Assembly (NCBI RefSeq): GCF_000151315.2 | Contig: NW_011887310.1 | Span: forward strand, 34,755 to 98,754 | DNA: 64,000 nucleotides | Direction: 5' to 3' | Source of the DNA: Capsaspora owczarzaki ATCC 30864 | Lineage: Eukaryota > Opisthokonta > Filasterea | Part shown: one piece after another, positions 45,699-54,751 of the stretch | How positions within the stretch are numbered: position 1 is the first letter of the stretch | Layout of the letters: every line of letters begins with the position of its first letter | Notes under the pieces: model-generated | Told to the model about the DNA's origin: nothing | Databases searched by the model: none | What the model saw: only the letters and a program-made list of their open reading frames with translations | Program-made: the position numbers and the translations under genes

Positions 45699-46894
45699 AT
45701 GGTCGCCAGTGACATTCTGCAGGTCTTCCATTGCGAGGGTACGTCGGTGCTGTTCTTCGACCAGGCCTGGCCCAGTCGCTGTCCGGTCTGCAAGCAACGT
45801 TGGCCTACGCAGCCATTCGAGTCGTTTGATGCTGTCCTCGCCACGGCCGAGCGTCAGCAGAAGAGCGGCGCTGAACCAGCAGTATTGGACCAAGACGTCC
45901 ATCCGGCCCAGACCGGCCCAGAGCTATCACAGGGAGTCAAGCGTGATACTACGGCAAGTTCAGTGGCACCTGGTGGCAATGGACTCGTGTCGGGCAGCGT
46001 CGAATGGCACGGAATGACCGTCCAGCGAATTGCATCGCCGTTGGTCTCTGCAACGCAAAGCCAGCGATCGCTGCTCGTCCGTCCAACAGCTGGAAACATG
46101 CTATGGTAACGAGTGCATGTCGCGGTGAACTGGAGAGGTCTGATACGCGGGTCGGAGCTGCTGAAATTGAAAAGTTTGCTGATTTCCGACTCGTTCCTCT
46201 GTTTCTTAGGAGCTTTACTGCAGGATCAGGGCCACTTCATGTTGGAATTGCATCTTCCGATGGTAAAGTTTCACGTTGGAGGCTTGGGGAGATGAAGGGG
46301 GTTCGGGTTGGGCACATACAATGTTGCAGCTCTCGTCTCACCGATGCGTTGGTTGACTTCAGGCTCGATTGTGTTCAACTTTGACGAGCGAGGCTGCATG
46401 CGCGATGACATTGGATGGAGCGAATGCATTGCGGTGCAGCTTCCGCAGCTCGCGCACTTGTCAAACGAGGAGTGGGATGCGCGGCTCGAAAGTCATTGCT
46501 TGGAGTGGATGGCTTCAATGGAGCCTCAACAGACAGGGTATGGCTATCGCGTTGCTGTTTTGAATGTTTGAGGCTCATGCTGCCGCTGCCTTCGATGTCC
46601 AGGAGTGGGTTGCAGTTAGCACGGCCCCTGTTGTCTCTGGTTTTACTGATCGTGCTCCTCTCCCCCCCCCCTCCTTTTTTTTTTCTCCCTTGTTGGATGC
46701 TTGTCATGCACAGGTATCACGTTACTGACAGGAACTGCTTTGATTTTGTACTGGCGTGGCTATCTGCGCTCGGTGTTGATGGCTTCACCAAGTCCGATTT
46801 TGCCGAATCGTTTGTGCGGCACCGGCTTGCGACTGCCGCAGTTTACGTGAAACTAGCTCGAGGAATTCATGCCAACGGTTTTGTATTATTGTGA
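45699..46894 (+). CDS. MKRN2OS: MKRN2OS-like protein
   Basis: Four exons, 45699-46105, 46210-46262, 46363-46537, 46714-46894; 271 residues in one frame. The layout follows human MKRN2OS: an N-terminal LQVFHCEG segment, a CPVCKQRW zinc-like pair, LLVRPTAGNML, DLHVGI-like GPLHVGIASSDG, then FDERGCMRDDIGW, and a C-terminal HVTDRNCFDFVLAWLSALG with KSDFAESFV and YVKLARGIHANGF. An insert of ~70 residues separates the Cys pair from LLVRPT. The biochemical role of the family is unknown; the human gene is known mainly for its position opposite MKRN2. Here the neighbour is COP1, not a makorin, and no gene is seen on the opposite strand. I start at MVASDILQ because it aligns with the family N-terminus. 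Confidence 0.83.
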
Positions 46895-46935
46895 AATAAT
46901 GCACGAGGAGCCTGTGGGCCGAGCGGGTCATTCCA

Positions 46936-47542
46936 GNNNNNNNNNNNNNNNNNNNNNNNNNNNNNNNNNNNNNNNNNNNNNNNNNNNNNNNNNNNNNNNN
47001 NNNNNNNNNNNNNNNNNNNNNNNNNNNNNNNNNNNNNNNNNNNNNNNNNNNNNNNNNNNNNNNNNNNNNNNNNNNNNNNNNNNNNNNNNNNNNNNNNNNN
47101 NNNNNNNNNNNNNNNNNNNNNNNNNNNNNNNNNNNNNNNNNNNNNNNNNNNNNNNNNNNNNNNNNNNNNNNNNNNNNNNNNNNNNNNNNNNNNNNNNNNN
47201 NNNNNNNNNNNNNNNNNNNNNNNNNNNNNNNNNNNNNNNNNNNNNNNNNNNNNNNNNNNNNNNNNNNNNNNNNNNNNNNNNNNNNNNNNNNNNNNNNNNN
47301 NNNNNNNNNNNNNNNNNNNNNNNNNNNNNNNNNNNNNNNNNNNNNNNNNNNNNNNNNNNNNNNNNNNNNNNNNNNNNNNNNNNNNNNNNNNNNNNNNNNN
47401 NNNNNNNNNNNNNNNNNNNNNNNNNNNNNNNNNNNNNNNNNNNNNNNNNNNNNNNNNNNNNNNNNNNNNNNNNNNNNNNNNNNNNNNNNNNNNNNNNNNN
47501 NNNNNNNNNNNNNNNNNNNNNNNNNNNNNNNNNNNNNNNNNN
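46936..47542. other. Assembly gap (607 N)
   Basis: Run of N between the MKRN2OS-like gene and T-rich DNA. The homopolymer edge suggests the gap was caused by unsequenceable poly-T. Confidence 0.99.
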
Positions 47543-47550
47543 TTTTTTTT

Positions 47551-47583
<33 letters not shown>

Positions 47584-47623
47584 GGTTTTCGGCCTTTTTT
47601 TTTTTTTTTTTTGTTTTCGGCCC

Positions 47624-47654
<31 letters not shown>

Positions 47655-47884
47655 GTTTCGGCAACGCCCGTTCTCCTCTCCGCTTTTGTTTGCCAACCCC
47701 CTCTTCGTTCATTTCTCACTTGAGGGGTTGGGTTTTGCTTTTTCACAACTGCCCGACTTGCATCGCTTTGAATGTAATGTGAAACGCCATCGAATCCAAA
47801 GTCCCAAGGATTGCGATTTTTTTTTTCCTTCTTTTTTTATTATTTTTTTATTATTTAATTCCGCGCTCTAATGCAAATCCCAGC

Positions 47885-47921
<37 letters not shown>

Positions 47922-48658
47922 AGCCATTTATTATTACGATGAAGCGTCTGCTTTTCGTTCCTTCTCCTTCTCTCTCTCTCTCTCTCTCTTTCTGGGACTC
48001 CAACCTCAGTCTCAGTCTGTGGAGAAATGTGAGACAATTTGGGGTGGGGGAGGCGAGAGAGAGAGAGAAGAGGGCAGAGTGAGCAACAGCCGAAATGGAT
48101 CTCGAGCCGTTCACCAAGTACTCTCCTTTGGTCACCCCCCCCCCTCTTCCCTATCACTCACTACCACTCTTACTATCATGCAATGCTCTTAATCAAGCTC
48201 TGTGGTTGTGCGGTCGGTCTCTGGCTGCGAGACAGTGCTCTTCCCTTTCTCTCTCTCTCACACTCTCTCTCTCTCTCTCTATCATTCTCTCTCTCTGTTG
48301 CTCAATCACTGCAACCCGAATGGAGAACCGTCCCTTCTTCTATATTGCTTATTTTTGCAAGCAACGCCACTGTTTTTCCATGCTCACGCATTCTGGTCCA
48401 AAGTCCAATCGAGAGCAGGACCACACGACTTGCCGACAATCGGTTGCTGCACAATCTCACAAAACCCCTAAAATCACGTCGCGTTTCGTAATCTGAACGG
48501 AGATTCTCTCGACTGCATATTGACAATCCATACCATGAATTCATCATAACTGCATCCCAACAGGATAACACCGGGAGAGAGAGAGAGACCTGTGTCACAG
48601 TTGTTGTGTGTGTGTGGAACAAAAGAACCAAGTTCACTTCTTGCGGAGACTTTTCTTT

Positions 48659-48690
<32 letters not shown>

Positions 48691-48888
48691 TTGACCAGCG
48701 ACTCGTGATTGTCTTCTCACTGTGTTTGACCAAATGTTTCGTTCTTGTATGTGATTCTCACAGATATTTTTTGAATCAAGATTTTTATCAAGTTCATTGG
48801 TGGTGAATTTCCAACACACACCAAACAAAAACAAGGGTCGCCCACTTGCTGCGGCACACTTGTTGACAAGAACACATCTGCATACAAG
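47543..48888. other. Low-complexity intergenic region
   Basis: No gene recognised. T runs 47543-47655, A run about 47885-47920, CT repeats 47970-47995 and 48245-48300, T runs 48655-48692. Confidence 0.6.
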
Positions 48889-51800
48889 ATGCCAACGCGA
48901 GATGGGTCTCGCCATCTCGGCCTCAATGGCGCACAACACAGCAAGCAAGATATAGCCGCAGCAGTACCGCCAGGACCTCCACCAATAGGCAGTGGTGCCA
49001 AAATATGGGCGTCGGTGCTCCATCTAGTCCGAAAAGTTGTTCCGTTGGAGCGTTCAGCGCCACCAGCCGCTGTCAATTCAGGCACTGGCTCTTCGCCAAT
49101 ACCAGGCGCTCCGCCCGGAGCATCCCATGCTGCTGCTGCTAACGGTGCTGCACACACTATGCAACCACCAGCTTCCTCCAGCATTTCTACCTCTTCCTCT
49201 GCATCTTCTTCTTCTTCTTCCTCCTCCTCCTCTTCCTTGTTAACATCTCATGACATCCCTGCTGCCGTGAAAAAAATCCGTAAATCGCCGCGAAGAACGC
49301 GGTATATCGACTCGCTTCGGTTTTGGGTGGGCTGCATTTTGTGGATTGGCCTGAGCATATTCATCGCGACCGTCGACGACTATCCATCGTCCGACGTACG
49401 CAATTTGAATCCTCCTGCGGTGCTCTCGTTGGCAGACGCCCTGTTCACCCCAAAATCCGACTTGCCTTGGCTGTCCCAGTTTGTCAGCGGCATTGCCTCT
49501 TTACCAGCATTCGCCTCCTCGGCAAGTCCAGGCCCCTCCTTGCCACCAGCCGCTGCACCCTCTGGAAGTGCAAACCACAACCACCACAGCCACCACAGCC
49601 ACCCACACCACCACCACCACCACCACCAAGGCAATCCTGCCACTCCGCCATCGCCGGCCTCGGGCAGTCTGGACGCAAACTCCGTGCCGGCCCAACTCCC
49701 TTTCGCAACAAGCAGCACCGCTTCGTCCGCAATCTCCTCCTTCCTCGGTTCGCTCCCGATCGAGTTGGTGGCAACCCGCGGGCCATGGTCGTCGCTACAA
49801 TGTCGAAGCGTCACTACATCCACCAACAGCCAGGCTGCTTCGCCCAAAAAGCTGCCCGTCCTGTACTGTGGTTCTCGGGTGTGGATGGCGGACGCCGTCA
49901 TGTTGGGTTCGCAGCTCGCTCAAGTCGGCAGCGCCCTCCAACTGTCGTCCACAGCGCCGACGCCTTCACCCGTAGCGCCGCATCAGCATTTGCGTGTGCC
50001 TCGCTCGGCGACTCGCCAAAACCCTTTTGCACCCTATTCGTACGAAGATGCGCACGCCCTCTTTGGCACCGCGCACCAAGCAGCGCACCACTTTGCCGCA
50101 CACGAGGAACTCCTTCAGTCCACCTTTCTTAACATTTATCAGCGCGTGTCCGAGTACCGCACGCTGGGTGATTCAGCCTCGCTGTTCAGCCACGATTCGC
50201 AATCTGCTCCATCATCATCGGCCTCTGCCTCGCCAAGCAATCCTGACAACGCGGATGCTGCTCCGTCCGAAACGCAAAAGCAGCTCCGAATGTTCCAGCA
50301 AGAATGTCAGTTGCCTCCTGCGCCGGCGGGCATCGACCGCCAATGCACCGTTTTCGCCTATCCCCGCATTGCCCATTGGTACGAGCACCTGTCGCATGAG
50401 CTGAGCTTGGCCCTGGCCGACGGCTCTGTCAACGAAGCGATTGCCAACGCAAAGCAAAAGGTGCTTGCGCAGCTGTACAATCATCCAAACTCAGAGTTGT
50501 GCATTGTCGTGCTGCGCCTCAACAACATGGTGTACACGGGCACGCTTGTCGCTGCAATCGACCAGTCACACTCGATTCTGCGCATGGCACAGCAAGCTGC
50601 GGCACGTGTCGAGCAGCGCTTTGTGGAAAAGATGCCCCAGGACACTGTCAGCGACGTGGTTCTTGGCGTTGCCCGTCTTGCAAAGCATTCGGTGCAGCGC
50701 CTGTGCATCTTTGCCGTTAGCACCGCCATCCGCACCGTGTCGACTCTGGGCTCGCTGGTGGTCAGCCTCGCCACTGAAATTGGTGGTCGCGCAATGTCCG
50801 ATGACGCTGCGTACGACTACGACGATGAAAGCGAGTTGTTTGTCGAGGACGGCGAGCAAGAGCTTGTTCCTGCTGCTGGCGATGTCCACCAGCCAGCGCG
50901 CACGGACTGCAGCTCATCTGCAGTGGACGAAGCCAGCGCGCAAATTCGGTGCTCTGACGTGATGCCCCTGCAGCCCAGCCCGCCCCACCCGCCGCGCCAG
51001 TTGTCAGACGAGGGCATTGCGCAGCTCGAAGTTCAGCTCTCTCGCATGTTGGACATCCTGTCCATCCCCAGCGAGTCTCCCGTTGCGCCCGAAAAGGCTG
51101 CGCGCATCACTCAGCTCCGCGACTGTGTCATGAGCCTGCGTGTCGTGCTCGAGTCGATTCGGCGTGGGCGCATTGCTCAGCGCGAAGCCACCGACCACTT
51201 CCAGCTCATCCTTTCGCTTGCCGCCCAGTTTGGTGCTTCCATCCCAACCGAGTCGCTCGGGGTTGCCAAAACCACCGGGTCTGCTCAAGACCGGATTGAG
51301 GATGCAGCAGCTGCTGCTGCTCAACAGACCACGGCGGACGCGTCGCAGCAAACTCAACCAGCATCGTCGGCCACTCAGCCTGCGCGACCAAAACGCCAAA
51401 GCGGCAAGCGTCGTGCTGCCTCGTCGCAGCTGGACCCGTTGGACGACGTGAGTGGCACGAAAGAATCCGTCTTTTTGACGTTGATGGCGTGTTTGGCGCT
51501 GTTTGCCACAGTTCGTCGCATCTCCAATCGCTTGTTCCGAGACCCGCATGCGCCGACTTCTGCTACTGCTACTGCTACTGCTGCTGCTGTCTCGTCCGGC
51601 TCCGAGCAGGCGGATGATGTCGATGCAGCGCAAACAGCAACAGACACTTCAACTTCCGCAAAGGACTCTGCGGTGGACGCCCGCCTCGTGCCACCACGGC
51701 AACAGACCAAGCAGCAACAACAAAAGCAGCAGCAAATGCGCCAGCGCTCTCACAAGACAGAGGACGACTCGCCGCTGCCTCAAGTCTCCGCCTCGACCGC

Positions 51801-54222
51801 TTCAACCACAACCATCTTTGAAGAGGTGGTCCCGGCGCCCGGCGTTCCAGCAGTTGGCATGGCGCAGCAGTCCACCAGTCAGTCGCTCAGCCTCGCTTCG
51901 AATGGCGAGATGCATGCTGCTGTCAAGTCAGTCACGCTCGTGACCACCGCCACCACCACCACCATCCTCGATGCTTCGTCGTCGGACGACACCGTCATGG
52001 CGGCTGAGCCGGGAGGCGGGTCTGAAAGTGCCCCGCACAGCGCTCGCTCCTCCTTGTCCGAAGGCACGGGGTCCCAACGCACTTCCATTTCGGCCGACTC
52101 TGCTTTCACGCTCATGCCACCGCCTTCACCCCGCTCCACCAAGTCGTCACGTCGCCGCAAGCCGTCCGCAACGCCGTCCATAGACGCTTCTGCGCAAGGA
52201 TCGCCTGCACCCTCAATCCCCCCGTCGCCTCGCGCCTTCTTTGAAGGAAACTCGTTCGATGCTTGGCCGCCCGCATCCAACAACGGGTCTACTGTTGGCA
52301 AGCATCGTTCGTCCGCCAGCGCCAGCAGCAACGGAACTAGCAACGGCCATTCACGCAGCGCCCGCCGTTCGTCGCAACAGCACTCCTCTGCCTCTTTGTC
52401 TCATCATCATCCTCATCACGCACCGGCAGCTCATTCGCAAAATGGCGGGTTGTCGAATCCTGGCGCTTACTTTGATCCGCAACAGCACCTGTTCCAACAG
52501 CAGCAGTACCAGTTGCAACGTCAGCAGTTATTGCAACAGCAGCAGCAGCAATTCCCGTCGGCATTGGGACAGTCATCTTCATTCGCTCGGCAGCCGCAAG
52601 CACAACAGTCGCAGCAACAACAGCACACTGCCTTGGCGTCGCGCTCCGTTCCCAACTTGCCAGGAGATGCATCCTTCACTGCCCAATTTGAAGCATGGCA
52701 AAACTATTTGCTGCAAGTGGCGCAGATGGATCCGGCTGCACTCTACGGTCTTTTGCACACGAGTGCGGCAGCAAACGCGATTTCGTCCACGCAATCCGCC
52801 GCTGCGGTCGTGTCTGCAAAGCAGGCAGCTCAGCCCAATGGCAATGGTTCCACACGCGCCAGCACGCCTTCGTCTGGCGGCGCCAGTGCGTCTGGTACAC
52901 CAACCGTCTACCCTGCAGTGTCGCCTGCGGCGACAGGCGCAGCCCCAGTAGGTAGCCTGTCTGCGGCCAGTAGCGTCGAGAATCTCGCGGCTCCAAGCAC
53001 CACCTCCGACACGTCAACTCCCTCCGCTCTCGCAAGCGAGACTGATCCCTTGGCCTCGGTTGTCTCTTTGCTGCAACAGCAGCAAAAGTGGTTTTCCAGC
53101 CAGCCCAATGTTGCCGTTCCGGTCTCATTGCCGGCCGCCAGCGAGACCCCAGATGCGTTGCTCTCGGCCGAGGCGCCAGCACCGAGTGTCCATCCAACGC
53201 ACGCCGTGACGGTCCCCTTGCAGACCCGTCGCACCCGCTCGTGTGCCTCGTCGTCGTCGTCGCTGCTGCCAGCAGTCGCCACGAGTCTTGCGGTCTCGGC
53301 AGCATTTGCACAGTCCGATTCGGTGCTCGGTGGCGTCTCGCCGCCGTTATCTCCCAGCATGTCGTCCGCCCTCTCCATGTCGTCCTCGTCCGACTCGTCC
53401 ACGACTTCGATGGGATCGTCGTTGTCGTCCATGTCGTCTGCCACCACGTCAACCTCGCCCACCACTCCCCCCGAAAGCAGCACCCTCGCTACCAAAGTGC
53501 AAACTTGGAATAGCACCATTGTCCGGGGTGTCTATTGCTGCAATTGCGGCTATGAGGGACACACCATCCGCGATTGTCGCGAACCCACGCTGGACGAAAC
53601 GATGCGCCAGCAGGCTCAACCACCCGTGCGTTCTGCGAACAACAACGGGCTTTCGGCAACTGGTCCTGCGCCCTCGATGAATCTACAGGAAGCCGCTCGC
53701 CTGGTCCTTGCGCACGCCAGCTACCTCGAGCAGATGAACAAGATTGTGCAGCTACAGAACAAGCTCATTCCGCCGCCTGGAGGCCATGCCGGAGGGACCG
53801 ACGTTCGCGCTGCTCAGCAGCAGCAGCAACAGCAGCTTCCACAAATGCCACCTCGCGTGCCGCTCGCTGCACCGTTTCCGCTCCCACCGATAGCGATTGA
53901 TCCCCATCTCTTGCAACAGCAGCTGCTGCTCCATGTACAGCAACAAGCGTTGTTGGGTGGTGGTGGTGGTGCTGGCGGTCCTCCGGCTGGAGTGTTTCCC
54001 AACCCACCTCCTTCGCACGCCGTGTCGGCACCCAACATGCCAATGCTCGCCCCCTCGCTCGTAGCCGCAGCCACTGCCGCCCTGTCGCCTTCCCCTGCGC
54101 TCCAGCAACAGCAAGAGCTGATTCGACTTCAGTTTGGCGGCATGCAGCCTCCGATTCCTTTTGCGCGGCAGCCTCCGCGTGCGCCTTCGTCGCTTCCCAA
54201 CGCTCAGTCTGCGCAGCTCTGA
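48889..54222 (+). CDS. Large low-complexity protein with two possible membrane helices and a CCHC zinc knuckle
   Basis: Single exon, 1777 residues, not recognised as a named family. A hydrophobic helix at ~145-165 (FWVGCILWIGLSIFIATV) follows basic residues (KKIRKSPRRTR), as in a signal anchor. The region ~180-600 includes a His-rich run and ordered-looking stretches (YCGSRVWMADAVMLGSQL; IARMLDILSIPS-type helix at ~710). A second hydrophobic stretch lies at ~861-877 (LTLMACLALFATV) just before another basic RRISNRLFR. The rest is Ser/Thr/Pro-rich with poly-Gln at ~1200-1250 and ~1645. A zinc knuckle CNCGYEGHTIRDC at ~1549-1562, followed by REPTLDETMRQQ, resembles the C-terminal knuckle of ZCCHC2/ZCCHC14-type RNA-associated proteins. 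A membrane-anchored RNA-binding protein is one reading; an ER or nuclear-envelope scaffold is another. Confidence 0.7.
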   Translation: MPTRDGSRHLGLNGAQHSKQDIAAAVPPGPPPIGSGAKIWASVLHLVRKVVPLERSAPPAAVNSGTGSSPIPGAPPGASHAAAANGAAHTMQPPASSSISTSSSASSSSSSSSSSSLLTSHDIPAAVKKIRKSPRRTRYIDSLRFWVGCILWIGLSIFIATVDDYPSSDVRNLNPPAVLSLADALFTPKSDLPWLSQFVSGIASLPAFASSASPGPSLPPAAAPSGSANHNHHSHHSHPHHHHHHHQGNPATPPSPASGSLDANSVPAQLPFATSSTASSAISSFLGSLPIELVATRGPWSSLQCRSVTTSTNSQAASPKKLPVLYCGSRVWMADAVMLGSQLAQVGSALQLSSTAPTPSPVAPHQHLRVPRSATRQNPFAPYSYEDAHALFGTAHQAAHHFAAHEELLQSTFLNIYQRVSEYRTLGDSASLFSHDSQSAPSSSASASPSNPDNADAAPSETQKQLRMFQQECQLPPAPAGIDRQCTVFAYPRIAHWYEHLSHELSLALADGSVNEAIANAKQKVLAQLYNHPNSELCIVVLRLNNMVYTGTLVAAIDQSHSILRMAQQAAARVEQRFVEKMPQDTVSDVVLGVARLAKHSVQRLCIFAVSTAIRTVSTLGSLVVSLATEIGGRAMSDDAAYDYDDESELFVEDGEQELVPAAGDVHQPARTDCSSSAVDEASAQIRCSDVMPLQPSPPHPPRQLSDEGIAQLEVQLSRMLDILSIPSESPVAPEKAARITQLRDCVMSLRVVLESIRRGRIAQREATDHFQLILSLAAQFGASIPTESLGVAKTTGSAQDRIEDAAAAAAQQTTADASQQTQPASSATQPARPKRQSGKRRAASSQLDPLDDVSGTKESVFLTLMACLALFATVRRISNRLFRDPHAPTSATATATAAAVSSGSEQADDVDAAQTATDTSTSAKDSAVDARLVPPRQQTKQQQQKQQQMRQRSHKTEDDSPLPQVSASTASTTTIFEEVVPAPGVPAVGMAQQSTSQSLSLASNGEMHAAVKSVTLVTTATTTTILDASSSDDTVMAAEPGGGSESAPHSARSSLSEGTGSQRTSISADSAFTLMPPPSPRSTKSSRRRKPSATPSIDASAQGSPAPSIPPSPRAFFEGNSFDAWPPASNNGSTVGKHRSSASASSNGTSNGHSRSARRSSQQHSSASLSHHHPHHAPAAHSQNGGLSNPGAYFDPQQHLFQQQQYQLQRQQLLQQQQQQFPSALGQSSSFARQPQAQQSQQQQHTALASRSVPNLPGDASFTAQFEAWQNYLLQVAQMDPAALYGLLHTSAAANAISSTQSAAAVVSAKQAAQPNGNGSTRASTPSSGGASASGTPTVYPAVSPAATGAAPVGSLSAASSVENLAAPSTTSDTSTPSALASETDPLASVVSLLQQQQKWFSSQPNVAVPVSLPAASETPDALLSAEAPAPSVHPTHAVTVPLQTRRTRSCASSSSSLLPAVATSLAVSAAFAQSDSVLGGVSPPLSPSMSSALSMSSSSDSSTTSMGSSLSSMSSATTSTSPTTPPESSTLATKVQTWNSTIVRGVYCCNCGYEGHTIRDCREPTLDETMRQQAQPPVRSANNNGLSATGPAPSMNLQEAARLVLAHASYLEQMNKIVQLQNKLIPPPGGHAGGTDVRAAQQQQQQQLPQMPPRVPLAAPFPLPPIAIDPHLLQQQLLLHVQQQALLGGGGGAGGPPAGVFPNPPPSHAVSAPNMPMLAPSLVAAATAALSPSPALQQQQELIRLQFGGMQPPIPFARQPPRAPSSLPNAQSAQL

Positions 54223-54751
54223 TTTGAGCGAAAGTTTCTTGGAACTGCGTTGGCGTCCAGGCCGTTGCCGCGAGTTTATGCCCACGACGATCGTTCGTTT
54301 TTTGTGAAGTGTGTTTTGTTTGCAACGACCCCAGCTCTTTCCCAAGCGGTAGCTCTCATGCTACTACTCTTGGAATTTTTTCAGTATCCCTTTGCATGAA
54401 GAGATTTTTCGCGCCATGTCATTAGAATCTGTGTTTTTGTTTTTCCTTTTGTTATGAACTTTAATATTATTACTGTATTTTTTCGTTGAATTTCTTGCAA
54501 CGGACATCATGCTGCGAAAGTTTCAGGGATTGAAATTATTGTTTTTGCTTTGTTGTTGTTTTTGTTTTTTATTCTGGTTTGTGTTTTGTGTTGAATCCGA
54601 ATTAACATCTTTGTCGAATCTGAACTGTTTAGCTTTTTCGAGTCGCTTTCATCCAAATTTAATATCAGTCTTTTTTATTCTTTTTTTGTTCTTTTTTTCT
54701 TTCTTTCTTTTTTTTTTCTCCTTCCTGTCGATCGCTGCTAGTTTTTTCACC
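54223..54751. other. Intergenic interval
   Basis: About 530 bp, T-rich, between two genes on the same strand. No gene or clear signal recognised. Confidence 0.55.

Noticed and set aside
46869-47723. Open frames spanning the N gap and T/A runs
   Set aside because: Frames run through unknown bases and homopolymers; no evidence of a gene.
47543-48888. Possible tRNA or other small RNA genes in the intergenic regions
   Set aside because: I looked for B-box-like GGTTCRANNCC and cloverleaf stems and found none convincing; a tRNAscan or Rfam run would be needed to exclude them.
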